Part shown: piece by piece, positions 36,116 to 48,977 of the stretch
How positions within the stretch are numbered: the first letter of the stretch is position 1
How the letters are laid out: every line of letters starts with the position of its first letter
Assembly (NCBI GenBank): GCA_021018815.1
Contig: JAITYX010000063.1
Coordinates: forward strand, 2,779,501 to 2,843,500
Source of the DNA: Talinum fruticosum
Taxonomy: Eukaryota > Streptophyta > Magnoliopsida > Caryophyllales > Talinaceae
Reading direction: 5' to 3'
DNA length: 64,000 nt
Translations under genes and position numbers: made by a program
The notes under the pieces: model-generated
The model's input: the letters and a program-made list of their open reading frames with translations, nothing else
What the model was told of the DNA's origin: nothing
Databases searched by the model: none

Positions 36116-37561
36116 TGTTAAACCTTGTTTTTATCGGTTTTTAAGGTATTATTTAACCCAATTCAGTGATGATTTCAATGATATTTATTTAGTTTTGGGT
36201 TAGATTTTGCTCGGTTTCTCTTTATCGTCACCTCAGCTCGTAAATCTTTTTATTATAAGTTTTTGGGCTTAAATTTGAGAGATTCAAGGCAAATTTGATG
36301 AAAAGCGATCAAGAGGAGAGTTCGGGCCCAAGATGAGGCAAGAAAGAAGCCTAAAACACATCAAGAGAAGTTGCACTCGCTATCGTGCAACGCCTGCACA
36401 CTGTGCGAGATCATCGAGCGAAGGGTTCGAAGTCAAAGAAGGTCGCACGACCCTCAGTGTGAAGTCGCACAGGCTGTGCGAAATGTGCAGAGAGTTCGAG
36501 TTGTCGCACAGCCCTCGTGCGAAGTCGCAAAGCTTCGTGCGAGTCGCACGAGCTGTGCGAAACTGCGGCAGACTTCGCACGGTACCCGTGTAACCTTGCA
36601 CTCGCCGTGCGACTAATGTTTCGGTGGATATTTAAGTTTCCAAATTGTAATTTTTAGGGATCTTTTTTCCAAAATTCTAAATTTTAGCTAGGGTTTTCGA
36701 GAGTCAGCCCCAAAAGGAGACTCAAGAACACTCAATTCTACTTTTCTACTTCAAGTTTATGTATGATTGAATCGCTTCAAGTTTTTATTCGGTAATCGTA
36801 ATTTCTTCTCTTTATCTTTTCTTCACAATTCCTCTTTGTTTTTCCATGGCTATGTTCCCTAAATTTTGTCAATTGTTTAGTATCATGTTTAGGGGCTAAT
36901 TTCTCTACTTAGGTTGGGATTGATCCTTATTATGCCTTGATAATCATGAATTGAATGCCAATTGAATTGTTCTATGCTTGTTAGGTTAGAATTCACTTCG
37001 CTCATCACTTTTTCATTGATTACCTCGAAAGAGGACTCATATATTTTTATTAGGGTTTTGTAAACATCGAAAGATGAAAACTTACCTAGAATGACGTTGT
37101 GAACGATTAGAACTTCAATATGAAAATAATTAAGGTTTTAATCTGGGGTTGTGAGATGCATTCTTTGTGATTTTTCTCTTTATTAATCCCATGAAAATAG
37201 GTGATTAGATTGTGCAAGATTAATCTTTGACCTTCGAAAGTAGGCGAAGATATGCTTAATTGGTGTCTTCCCCTTCTAAACTGCTAGCATAGGCAAATCT
37301 CAAACGGTATTCAATTTTGATTTCGGGCATAATAGTGTGATTAATCCCAATCTAAGGCTTGTTATTCATTGATATCTCATAGTTATTTTGTTTTTAGTTG
37401 AATCCAAAAACCAAATCACCTGTCGAACTGAGTTTTTACCTAGATTAGAGTTTTTAGGTGGATTTAGTATTTGAAAGCGAGTTCTTGTGGACACGACCTG
37501 TACTTGCCGGTTCCTAACTACAACTACATCGTGCACTTGCGGTATAATATTTCTCTCAACA
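36116..37561. mobile_element. Solo LTR, 1,446 bp
   Basis: The segment starts TGTTAAACC and ends CTCTCAACA, with inverted ends TGTT..AACA. It is flanked by perfect TTCCC duplications (36111-36115 and 37562-37566). No second LTR or coding region adjoins it. The region near the right end (CTGTACTTGCCGGTTCCTAA, GTGCACTTGCGG) recalls Athila/Tat-type Ty3/Gypsy LTRs, but that lineage call is from memory of the motif only. Confidence 0.85.
36371..36612. repeat. Cluster of GTGCGA / TCGCAC motifs within the solo LTR
   Basis: The hexamer GTGCGA and its complement TCGCAC recur more than ten times in about 240 bp, with irregular spacing. Frames of up to 86 codons are open on both strands here because of this repetition and do not look like genes. 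Confidence 0.85.
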
Positions 37562-37611
37562 TTCCCCTTGTTTAACTTTTTTTTTTTTTGTAATTATCTC
37601 TTACTCAACTC

Positions 37612-38049
37612 AAAGCCCTATTCGACAACGAGTATTTGGAGTAGTTTTTAATGTTTTAACCAAGTTAAAATAATAGCCAACCAAATATTAGTGTTCGATA
37701 ACGTAATGTTTCAACTAACATTTGTATTAGCTTATAACATTTCAAGTAGTGTTTTTAAAAAATTAAGAATATTAGATTTTCACATTTAAAAATAGTGTTT
37801 CATATTTTTTTGACAAAAACATCCATTCATTAATTTATGTTTGGTAATTATCTATATCTTTTTACGTCAATTTACAATAATTAGCTAACTCAACCACTAA
37901 ATTTACCGAACACATTATTCAACTGCTTAGTTTGAACAACTATCCGCTAACAGCTTAAAATTTAATAGTTATAAATTACCTAAATAGCTATAAGTTACAC
38001 AAATAGCTATCTGCTATTCAAACATCTCATTTTGCCCAACAGGGCCTAA
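37612..38049. mobile_element. MITE-like element with GCCCTRTT termini
   Basis: The left end GCCCTATTCGACAACGAGTA and the right end, reverse complemented, GCCCTGTTGGGCAAAATGAG form imperfect inverted repeats. AATAGCTAT-type motifs fill the interior. This resembles small hAT-related elements beginning GGCCCTGTTTGG. A TSD could not be confirmed. Confidence 0.5.
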
Positions 38050-39256
38050 GTAGACATCATCATCCATTTTTCTCAGGAGAATGATGGAATAAGTTGCTTG
38101 TAGTCTTATGTATTTGTACTTGTGTTTAAATTATCAAATGGAAGTGTCTCACAAGATTCATTCCAGGAGGTCAATTTAGGTGAACTCTCTAGAGAGAGTA
38201 AGTCCCTCTAGAGAGAGACGTTCTAATGTTTTGCTTCTCTAACCCTAAAAAGCCTCCCGATATTTTGCTTTCTTCTTGGCACCACCGTTCCTCCCCCTCT
38301 CTCGATCTTTTTAGATCTCTATGTTTAAGATCAAGTTCTTCTCGATCCTTCTTGGTTCCTTACTCTTTTTTTTGTTGTCAATTATGCCCTATATGCTGAT
38401 TTGGTGGATGTTAGCCTCGGTGTCCGCAATCTTGCTTACGTTGAAACGTTGGATCCGTGTTTCTAAGCGATTGAAGTATGAGTTCGCTGATGATGTCAAG
38501 AGCTACTCGTAGAGATGTTTGCGCTACTATGCAAGTTAAGGTCGCCTAAATTTTGCTCTTTTCGAGGTGTTTGATGAATGGTTTGGGTCGGATCCGCTCT
38601 CGGATCTTCTTTACGAGGTTCAATTTGCTGCTTCCAAGGTGCGTTCTAGATCCTTTTGTGAGGAGAAATTTTTGGTGCTAATTGGTCGGGTATGTATGTT
38701 TTTGCTTTAATTTTGGGTTTAATTTGGGTTCGTTTTGGAAAGTGTTCTCGAATCTTCTTGATATGGTTAAGAGAGATGGATCTCTTCAAACCTATCTCCG
38801 TGTTTTGCGATTTGAGTCTCTAATTTTGGGTTTTTTTTTTTTACTATTCCTATCATGGTTGTTTACTATGCATCGTTGGGTAACCATGGGTAATAGCGAG
38901 TGCTTGTTGCTTTCTTGTTGTGATTTACTCGGTGGCTTTATTTAAGTTTCCATAGTGAATTTCTTTTGATTATGTGTTGCTTCCTTTCTCACTGCTATAC
39001 CCTCTACACTTGAATGTGTGAATCCTCCTTTCACCATCGTTCTAACACCGATGCTTTCTCACACGATTTGTACTAGAATCCCCCTCCTAGTAATGTTCCC
39101 CAACTTTCGGCTTGCAAATTTGTTGGATGAACGCAAGCATCTACATTAGGGCAACTCTTCTCACACCTCCCTGCCTTATTTCGCCGACAAGATTAAGTTC
39201 GGTATGGAAAGTAAACATGATGTTCGACCTGCCTCGGTTGAGTCGGAACCTGGTAT

Positions 39257-40610
39257 ATGCCTCGAGGAACTGGAAATGATTACCGGAATCCGTTAGAGTC
39301 TAATTTGCCCCAACCTTTGTCCGACCTTCGAGGTAATGAGATTATGTCCCAAATTGTCTCTCTTGAATCTAGTATTGAGTGCTTGAGAGCTCTGTGTCTA
39401 CTTGGGAAACCATGGGGAGAATTTCTCCCTTTACCGGTGATAAAAAACAAAACGAAGTTGGATTGGAAACATGTCAATGGGCAGGTTGAGCTTGTGGAGC
39501 TGGGTAATAGTCGGGTTCTTTTTCGGTTTGCGAATGTGGAAGACAAAAGTTATGTCCGGTCTAACAGGCCTTGGTTTTTCAAGGTCCGAATCATGTGCTT
39601 AAACCATGGGTTTCTTTCTTTGATCCTTTTGTCCTTCTATCCAGAGGGTAGACCAATGGATTCGAATTCCAAGACTCCCGTTTGAGTTTTGGAATTTAAG
39701 TGCACTTACTTTTCTTCTTAGGCTTATTGGTGATGTTAGACTGGACCAACATACTCTTCTCGAGCGAAAGGCATGTTTGCTAGAGTTTGCATGGATATTG
39801 ATATCACTCAACCCCTTAGGGGATCTATTGTTGTTTTGGATGCCTCTCATTCCGTTATCCTTCATTTTTCTTATGAGGGGTTACATGAAGTTTGTGCCTT
39901 ATGTGGTTGTGATTCTCATGTTCTAGAGGCATGTCCTAAAGGCCTTGTGGATGCAAATATTGAAGTTGTTGTTGAGAATTTTGGTAGTTATGGGTTATCC
40001 TTGTCCGGAAATGGGAAAAGGGCTGCTACTTCAGGTCCGATTTCCCTTCGTCCCTTGCTCATACCGATAATTGGATTAGAGTTACTCCGAGGAAAAGGAG
40101 TAAACCCTCTGTTTATTTTGTTACTAAAAGCTCTCATATCTAGGCTTCTTCTACCGATAAAGCTGGGATTCCCTCCGTGGTTAATGTGATGGATCAAGGG
40201 ATGAAACCTCCTGGCCCGTCTTTGGGTATTGAGGTTGTTCAACCTGCTGCTCTGGAAGTCCCTTCTTATGATGTTGGTGCTAGCATTTCGACTGACCAGG
40301 TTCTTGCTCCTCTAGTGGATTCTAACCCCGGTCTTTTGAACCTGGTAGTCCTTTCTCAACTCTGCGCTTTTCTAACACTAACCTAGTGACTACCAATTCC
40401 AAGCCTCACCACTCATTTGGGGATTCCGATATGGAGGTCGATTTCCTTGAGAGGGATATGGATGATGTTCCCGAAGTTCTTGATGATTATTTTCTTGATG
40501 TGGAAGATTCGGGTGTTGTGTCTCATTGCTTCGGTTATGTCCAAGAAATGCAAGCTTGTTGAAGAAGAGGATGACTTTTCCTATCCTTCACCTTCGATGG
40601 ATGATTAGTT
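39257..40610 (+). pseudogene. LINE ORF1: DUF4283 plus CCHC zinc knuckle, broken
   Basis: The first frame has CLLGKPWGEFLPLP and VLFRFANVEDKSYVRS..RPWFF, the DUF4283 fold seen in plant LINE ORF1 proteins. After a frameshift near 39650 the reading continues as RIPRLPFEFWN, and the frame from 39773 gives ARVCMDIDITQPL. A perfect CX2CX4HX4C knuckle (CALCGCDSHVLEAC) lies at 39893-39934. The tail to about 40610 is proline/serine and acid rich. The product would bind LINE RNA. At least two frameshifts interrupt it and the true start is uncertain. Confidence 0.85.
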
Positions 40611-40612
40611 TA

Positions 40613-41300
40613 TGTACCTTTTATGGGTTGTTTTTTGTTGTTGCTATTGTTGGGTTGGTGGTTCCTAGTGGTTAGATGTGGGTTTCTTTTTCTTGCTTCC
40701 AGGTTTGAATTCCTTGTTGGTTTTTGGACTGGTTACTCTTGTTATTTCTAAGGTTTGGGTTGGTCTCTCTGTTTAGCATTTGTTGTTATGACTCCTTGTT
40801 TAGTTGTTGTGTGTCGTGTTGTTTGTATGCAAGTTTGTGTTCTTATGTATTGGTAGGTTTCTTTTCTCTCCGGTTCAGGAGCTTTTGCTTTTTCGTCTTC
40901 TGTTGCATTTATCCCCTTTTCTCCTTTGGTCTTCCCCTTTCTCTACCTTATTTTTCCTTCCTTCTCTTCTATTCTTGGTTCCTTACGAGTGGGACTATTT
41001 GGTCTTCTACTTTTTTTAGCTTGTTGGCTGGTTCCGTTAGGTTTGTGGTTCAGTTCTTGGTTGTGTTTTCAATCTACTCTTTTTCTTTTTCTGAAGTGTG
41101 TTGTTTTTGGGTTTGGTTGGTTGATTTTTTGGGTGGATTTGGAGACTGTTTCTCAAGTTCATGGACCTTTGGTGTGTATCTTTTTCTTTATTTGGTTTTG
41201 TATATGTTGTTCTTGGTGGATTATTTCTTTTTGGCTCATGTTCATTGCTACCTCTTTCGTCTCTTTGCATTTTTATGTTTCTTTTATTTTCAGTTTTATT
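40613..41300 (+). other. T-rich spacer between LINE ORF1 and ORF2
   Basis: The + strand is extremely poor in A and rich in T and G. This leaves a 192-codon frame (40724-41302) that reads as hydrophobic Phe/Leu/Ser/Cys. Two overlapping frames are equally open, so composition rather than selection explains it. Confidence 0.75.
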
Positions 41301-42051
41301 GATTGTTATTATTGGTTAAGGGGGATATTGAATTTTTCTGCTATATTGTTAGTGTGTGTCACACTATGATGGGTGACTATTTAGATCTTCATAAGAAATT
41401 GATACTCTGTGGGTTTGGAAACATGTTTTGGTCAAGCTTACCTCTAGTTTTGGTTTATGTCATTACTATGGAGGCATTGGGTCAAGGTTGCGTTGACCCC
41501 TTTATGGGATGGAAGCCAGATTGGATTATGCCACCTTGTAAATTGAAAGTTGATGATGATATTTTGGATAGATCCGAGACTTCGTTTATGAATTCTAAAA
41601 GCCATAGGCACATGTTTTATTGTTTGGAAATGGGAAGGGCTTTTCCTTGTTATGGTTTGGGGTAGTTTTCTTGGCTTGCTTTGTATGATATTAATTGTTT
41701 GAGGCTGTATTTTTCTAGTACTCTCTGGTGTTGGCTGTTTTGCTTAACAGGTAAAAAAGAGAGACAAGATGGCGAGATCCTCATTGGTGGTCGGGGTCTA
41801 TTCTTTTGGATTTTTTGAATTACTATTGTAAAAGGCTTATTTATGATAAGATGTTCGGAAGATGTTTTGTTGTACCTTTTTGTTTGTATGTTTTGGGCTA
41901 GTGGAAGTCTAGCTATATCTAGGCTTCCCAAAGCTTTTTTCCGAAACACCCGTTTAGGGGCCGAATCTTGCTATGCAAGTTGGAAACTTTCTTTGTGGAT
42001 ATTTCCTACTTCACAACAATGTGAATTGTTGGGAGTACTCTTTGCACTTAA

Positions 42052-45000
42052 ATGAAAATTATTGCATGGAATGTACAAGGTGCAAAGAAACAATAAGTTA
42101 AATAAGAGATCTTGTTTTTGAATCGTAGTTTACTTCCGGATATCTTTTTATTACGGAATCTATGACTAATGCTGAAAACTCTACTAAAATCCCGCATATA
42201 GTAGGTTTTGAACATTTCGAATTTGTCCTTCCTTATAATCATAGTGGGGATTATGGGTTTTATGGAATAACCATAATGTCACTGCCAATGTGATTCTAAA
42301 GGATCATCGAACCATTCACTTACACATTCTTGATAAGGTGTTAAGCAAAGAATTCATTGTTTCGGTATTTATGGGCCAGCCCAAGCTTTGGATGAAACTT
42401 CCTTTTGGAGTCATCTTTTAGAACTCAACTGTTTGATTAATCTCCCCTGGTGTTATTAGGGATTTTAATGAAATGGAATGTCTCAATGAAAAAGAGGAGG
42501 GAATAAACTTTTACTCAGTAATGTTCACGGAATGAGGTAATTCTTATCCGACATTAGGGGAAAAAGCATCCCTTCTATAGGAAGAATTTTTTCTTGGAAA
42601 AAATTTTTAAAAGGACATCTTATCTACGAAAGACTGGACAGGGCGGTTGTTCGTGACGACTCGGATTAACCTCTATCCGGATAGTATTGTGTCACATGGT
42701 CCGTTCTTCTGTTTAGATCATCTGGTATATTTTATTGAATACTAATCCTAATACTTACAACATTTGTCATTGCAAATTTAGATACCAAAATAATTGGTCT
42801 ACTTTTCAGGAGGTTACTAAGATAGTTCAATAGCAATGGAAGAGTAGTCCTCGTGGAATGCCTATGTTTAAATTAGTAGGGAAATTTAAAAGAGTCAAAG
42901 CCAAGCTAAAGTTTTGGGCTTCTAATTCCCATGGAAACTCTCGGAAAGTTGAAAGAAACTCGTCATTACTACTGAAAGTCGAGGAAAAGCTTTTAGATAA
43001 TCCTTGTAATTTGAGATTGTTGCATTGGCAAAATAGGCTTATTAAACAAAGGGAAAAGTTCCTTTTGTTTAATCGAAACATTACTCAAGGGGATAGGAAT
43101 TCTAAATTTTTTCACCGATGTCGCGCTTATCAAGAAACATAAAAGGAAGATTTTTAGACTAAAGGACAAATCGGGTGTTTGGATTTATGATTTGAAAGAC
43201 ATCTAAAGAAAATTCGTGGATGATTTCGCTATGAGATTGACATCCCAACAAAGAGGTAATGGTTCTTCCTTAAGCATTAATTTACCACGTTTAATTACTA
43301 ATGATGATAATTCTCGACTTACTTTTCCAGCTTTCTTCGATGAAATTAAAACCGCTATCTTCCAAATGAACCCGGCCAAAACTCCAGGATTGGATAGTTT
43401 TGGGGTGAGATTTTTCAGCATCACCGGGATATAATTGGGAATGTCTGTTATTTCTTGCATAAGAGATTTTTTCAGCATGGGAAACTACTGAAAGAAGTTA
43501 ACCATACTCTCATTGCGCTTTTATCCAAAGTAGCTTGCCCTTCCACTACAGACTCAATTCAAACCTATCAGCCTTTGTAATATCCTATATAAGATCATTT
43601 CAAAAGTTTTAGTTAACAGAATGAAACCGATATCGCAAAGGATCATTAGTCCCTATCGAGTGCTTTTGTACCTGGTCGGGACATACATGATAATATATTG
43701 CTAACTCATGAAATCATTAATAAGTTTAATAATGTCAACAGTAAGTAGGCTTATGTAGGACTCAAGCTTGATATGGAGAAAGATTATGATCGTGTTGAAT
43801 GGGATTTTGTACTAGCTTGTCTTAATGAACTAGGGTTTCATCCTACTTAGATCAATTGGATACAGGAGTGTATTTCTACTGTTACATACTCCATTATTGT
43901 TAATGATGAAACTTGTGGCTTTTTTCATCCCTCGAAGAGGGCTTAGGCAGGGGATTCATATCTCCCTACCTATTCATTCTTTGTATGAATGTGCTAGCTT
44001 TCAGACTTTATCTTTCAGTGCAGCAGCCAAAGTCAAGGATCGGCATGAAAACCTATCCGCAAGCAAATAGAATCCCATGTCTTCTGTTTGATGATGATAG
44101 TCTTATGTTATGCAAAGGGAACTATGAAATGTGCCTAAGAATTCAAAATCTCTTACGGGATTTCTATCAACAATCGAGTCAGCTTATTAACTTTTATAAA
44201 TCGTCTCCGATTTTTTCGAGAAATGCTTTAGCGACCACCAGGTCTTTCGTTTCTTCAATGTTTAATATACCTCATTCGACTCTCTAGGAAAATATTTAGG
44301 TTGTCCAGTTTTTAGGGAGACCCCGATAATTCTTTAATTGATGATATTTTAATAAAGGCTGATTCTAAATTGCAAAATTGGAAAGCCGATTCGCTCTCTA
44401 AGGTCTGGTAGAGTGGTTCTTATCCAGTCTAACCTCGGAATCCCTTCCGGCCCATACTATGCAAAGTTTTAAACTCCCAAAGAGCACAGCTAGCTCTTTG
44501 GACAAATTAATAGAGAGTTTTTCTAGACAAGTTCCGAGGTAAATAAAGGCCTTCTAATGGTAGCCTGGGATAAAATTTGTACTCCTAAAAGACTAGGAGG
44601 GCTAGGTCTCGGGAAAAAGGAAGTTGTGAATCGGCCTTCTTATGTAAGCTCTTGTGGAAATACTTGTACGATGAGGATAATTTCTAGGGGAGAAATATGC
44701 GTGCTAAGTACCCTTTTTCTAAAGATCTGTTTACTAGAAAAACTAAGACTACAAATTCTTGGCTTGGAAGTGTCTCGTTGAAGGAACGGGAACTCTTTAA
44801 GAAGGGTTTATGTTAGAAAATTGGGAATGGGAAGAAAGCAAAACTTTGGATAGATACTTGGTGTGATAATATTTGGTTACTCGGAATTTTATGATAATTC
44901 TAGTTGGAACAGGCTTCCACTTACAGCTACAGTTAGTGATTGTATTATGCAAGAGAAGGAATGGAATATGGGATTGTTGTAGTCTTTGCTTCCCAATGAC

Positions 45001-46157
45001 ATTTGTCTCAAAATCAAATCGATCCCTCTTCCACATCGAAGATTTTGTATGCTGGGAAATATCTAGTAATGGAAAGTTTACGATCAAGTCGGCCACTTGG
45101 AATGCTCAAGATAGTTACAAAAGTTTACCCGCTTGGGACTTTGCATGGATCCGGAATCTTGATATGATGCCAAAGTTAAAAATATTCCTGTGACAAATTG
45201 GGCGTAAAGCCTTACCGACCCGTTGGAATCTAGCCATAAGAGGAGTGAATATCCAAACTAATTGCCCACTTTGCCTTTTTAGTTATGAGCCTATTGACCA
45301 TCTTTTCTCTCAATATAGTCATGTTAAAGAGGTCTAGAACGTAGCTTTTCTTCAAAGTTAGAGGTTGTTCCGAGATAGTACCAGATTTACTTACCGAATC
45401 GGATATTTCGATTGTAAAAGGGCTGAAAAACCTAATCGATTATTCAATTGGATCATTTCTTATGGAGTATTTGGAATAGTAGAAATGACATTGTTTTCAA
45501 TAATGGATCTTTTAATCTTATTGCTACTTGTATTCGGATCAAATCATCTTGGGCGTAATGGTGAGCAAGAAGCGAGTTGGATAGTTATCTTCATCCAGCT
45601 TTCTTCTTCTTCATCCTCTCAAGCCGGCAATCCACACCAATTTATCTCGCTGGCATAAACCACCGGGAGGCTTCGTCAAAATCAATTTCGATGGGTCTAA
45701 ATGTTCCTCGCTTGCAATGGCATGGTTTGCTATCGAAGGTGGGATGGTAGATTTTTGCAAGTCGGGAAATCACATTTAGGACAAGTAACGTGTTCCGGTA
45801 GTTGAGGCAACTACTATGAGAGATGGAGTCGGAGCGGCGGTTCGAGTAGGTTACTAGTCCATTGTCTTAGAAGAAGGTAATCTTACGGTTATTAGAGCAA
45901 TAAGAGGAGAGATTCGGATTCCACTGGAGATACATACGCTTAGGCAAGACACTTGTTGCTTCCTTTAAAAATGCGAGAAAAGTTGTTATTCAACACATCT
46001 TTCGAGAAGGAAACAAAGTTGTTGACTGGGTGGTAAAGTTTAGTCTTTATATTGCTTTCAATGTTTTTTGGTTTTCTATTCCTTCCTCTTCCGTCCTCTC
46101 CATTCTAATGGAGGAAAATTTAGATAGAACCCTCGCAAAAAGAATACTCCATAATTG
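42052..46157 (+). pseudogene. LINE ORF2: endonuclease, reverse transcriptase, zf-RVT, RNase H, broken
   Basis: The start MKIIAWNVQGAKK at 42052 is the AP-endonuclease opening seen in plant LINEs. RT blocks follow: MNPAKTPGLDSFGVRFF (near 43366), LDMEKDYDRVEWDFV (near 43770), SPYLFILCMNVLAF, and LLFDDDSLMLCKG with FDDD in place of FADD. zf-RVT: KALPTRWNLAIRGV and NCPLC near 45210-45290. RNase H: GGFVKINFDGSK near 45670 and REGNKVVDWV near 46005. In an active element this protein nicks the target and copies LINE RNA from the exposed end. Numerous stops and indels inactivate it. Confidence 0.9.
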
Positions 46158-46192
46158 ATGTACTTACCCTTTAAAAAAAATTCATTCCAGGA

Positions 46193-47926
46193 AACTAAAC
46201 TTTTAAATTTTCTATAAGCAATATAAAATACTTTTAACTACTCGTGTTTCAGAATAAGTGTATATTATTAAAAATTAAAATATGCAATCTTATATAATAT
46301 TTGTAAAAATGGTTTATTGGGCATAAAAAGACAATGAAGTTAGGTCACAATTAATATGATTAAACTATTAAAGGATCCCAGCTGTAATTTAGGAAGCAAA
46401 AATGTCAATTGCTTGATTTAAGAGGGCAAGATCTAGAATGTAGTACATAGAAAAAAAAAAAAAAACCAACAAATAGTGAAAGGCAAGACAAAAAGGTTTG
46501 CATTCATATATTCACTAGAGTCAAAGGCTTGCTTACCTAATTTTACTTGTCCACCTACACAGACCATGACCGTTATGTTATGATCATGCCACTTCAAAAA
46601 GTTGGTGAATTTATTTACTTTTTCTTGTGTTCACATGAGTTTCAAAACGCTAAAAATATAATATAATTTTAATACGAAAATAAAGGTAGAATTGAATATT
46701 AAAGCTAATATACTTAATTTTAATCTTAATTATTAAGTTTTCTTCATTGGTATTTTAATCTAATTAAAATAAAATAGTAAAGAGCTCGAACCATAGAATT
46801 AATGATTCTCAAAGTTGAGTCTTGACTTTGAGAACAAAGGTGTTAATCGATAAAAGACTTATTATACAAATACATGTAATACTTATCTTAATCGATCTTT
46901 TTCATATTTTTAAAATATATTATTTTTATTATGCTTTTAAGAACTAGTCAGTTTAAGTATAAAATCTTTTAAAGTTATTACTGAATATATGATTTTAAAT
47001 TATATTTTTCAATCACATTATTAATATTTTAACACCAAAAATTGTCACTGAATTTACAAAATTTATTGAACATTTAGGTTATTTTATTTTCTTCAAAATA
47101 TTTCTAAACTGTGCTACTAGGCACACGGTAAGTAAGTCATAGGTAAGCCCGTAAAGCATTAACATTAATAAATCTTTTGAATTGTTACAATGCAATTATC
47201 AATAAGAACTTAGGCATATCTAATTTCACTGACATATACTCTTTTTAATTTATCAACAAAAATATATTGTTGGTCAATGTTGATAAATATTGATTGATAT
47301 TGATCAAAGCTAAATATTAAAAAATACAACTAAAAAATATAATTGACGGTTGATAAGTGATAAACACTAATAAGTTAAAAAAAATGTCCTAGTTAATTAA
47401 GGAATTATCTCATTCTAATTTTTTTATTCTTTTACTAAAGTGGGTGGAACCATAGCCTCTCTCTCTCTCTCAACTTTACCTCTTTTAATTTTCAGAGTTT
47501 GCTATTGGTTTCTTGCAAATATTAAACCACAATATCTCTTTCTTTAATATTTTGTCTAATATTTTATTTATAAATAAATACTCTTGCTCTCCATTTATGA
47601 GAGACTCTCTATATATCCTTTTCTAATAGGTGATATTGTCTCTCGCTCTTAAAGTGATTATCAGTTTTCTTTTCATAACATTATGTTTGTATATGGTTGA
47701 AGTGTTGATTAATTGTCGGATAAGTCTACAACGATTATAAATTCATCAAATTCGAGACTAGCACAACAAATAATCTATCCGACGAGAATCCTATATAAAC
47801 TTTGTGGTTTTCTTTATTGGAGATTATACGATGAAATAACAAATTGAGTGGAAGTGGGACCGTAGTTTCAACTATTTCTTTCAATTAAGAGATTAATTAA
47901 TTTTTTTATTTTGTTATTGTAGATAT
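46193..47926. other. Gene-less AT-rich stretch
   Basis: No gene or element is supported. A short CT tract at 47458-47472 has no obvious partner gene. Confidence 0.5.
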
Positions 47927-48200
47927 TGTTAGAGTATAAATCTATTTTTAGGCCTTCAACTATCAACTCAAATTTTTGGTTGAGTTGGTTTTTGGACACA
48001 ATATCGAGTATTTTCAAGTAAGAGGTCTCATGTTCGAATCTCATCAGCCCTATATTGATTATTGAATAAGTTAAGGAGGAACCTTTATTGCATTAACGCT
48101 TCAAACCCATAGGATATTAGCGCAAGGGGCGTGTTAATCAACTCCTCTATTTTATGAGGAATAATAGCCATATGTCTCATGATATTATCATGATGAGGCT
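47927..48200 (+). mobile_element. TRIM-like remnant
   Basis: TGTTAGAGTATAAATC opens a short LTR-like segment ending TTTTTGGACA at 47998. It is followed by CAATATCGAG, a degraded form of the TGGTATCAGAG primer-binding site, then CATGTTCGAATCTCATC. The internal part ends in a purine-rich GCAAGGGGCG, after which TGTTAATCAACTCC at 48132 may start the second, diverged LTR. It is a different family from the TRIM at 11416. Confidence 0.45.
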
Positions 48201-48948
48201 TCAAAACTTACTCCATTTTCAGGAAGAGAAACTCTCCATACAATCTTCATATTCAAAACAATGGGAATTTCTCCATTTTTATAAGTACCAAAGAGTTGAT
48301 AAAAATTTTATGAATAAAAATTTCCCAATTTGAGTTAATTCTTGAACATATATAATATGGATTTCAATTAATAAAATTAATTCTTTATTTTAAAAAACCC
48401 TAACATCAACTTATTGCAGCTATTAGATGTTTGGTCTACTATGTTAAGTATTTTATGTTTACAATGAGATTCAATTCCCATCAAATTTGGGTCCATAGAC
48501 AATTTTATAAAAAAGATCTGAAAAATGAAGAGTAAAAAGAGGGTGGAAAAAGAGGGAGGAGGGTGAGGATGAGACAAGTATGAGTTGGTAAGTCGGGGAC
48601 ACACGTGAGGGGGCCACTGGCAGTGGCCCTTGTTTTTCTGACAGAAAAAACCGACCCATTTCTTACCCAATCAAACAGTTCAATATTTCCTCCTTTTCTC
48701 CTGGTAGTTTAGTTTCCTCTCTAAATATAATTTAATTTTTTCATTGGAAACCCCAAATTCCACATACAAAAAACAAGTATCGATCAATTTTCCTAGTGAA
48801 TTTCTGGGAAATTTCAAATCTTCCCATTTATCCATACATTTTTCTTTGCTTACCCAACATTTTGATTTTTGATCCTTGACCCTGTCTTTTCTGAACAAAT
48901 CCTCCCCTCTTTTCATGATCTTTTGATTCCTTTCTCGACTTTGAAGGG

Positions 48949-48977
48949 TCTCTCTCTTTCTCTCTCTCTCTCTCTCC
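48949..48977 (+). promoter_or_regulatory. CT tract in the likely 5' leader of the 5-phosphatase gene
   Basis: A TCTCTC run of nearly 30 bp lies about 610 bp upstream of the first coding ATG. The DNA between, with TTTCAG/GTTCCC at 49019-49021, is compatible with a 5' UTR and a leader intron. The transcription start is not determined. Confidence 0.4.

Larger units (their letters stand above)
38169..46179 (+). mobile_element. Full-length LINE retrotransposon, decayed (8.0 kb)
   Basis: The element is flanked by 13-bp duplications ATTCATTCCAGGA (38156-38168 and 46180-46192) and ends in a short A tail. Order of parts: leader, ORF1 with DUF4283 and zinc knuckle, a T-rich spacer, then ORF2 with endonuclease, reverse transcriptase, zf-RVT and RNase H domains. 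This is the L1 clade layout with C-terminal RNase H found in plants. Every domain is broken by stops and frameshifts, so the copy is inactive. The TSD retains no mismatches, so the insertion may not be very old. Confidence 0.93.

Noticed and set aside
36333..36616. Three overlapping frames of 73-86 codons
   Set aside because: They lie in the GTGCGA repeat cluster of a solo LTR and are explained by the motif repetition.
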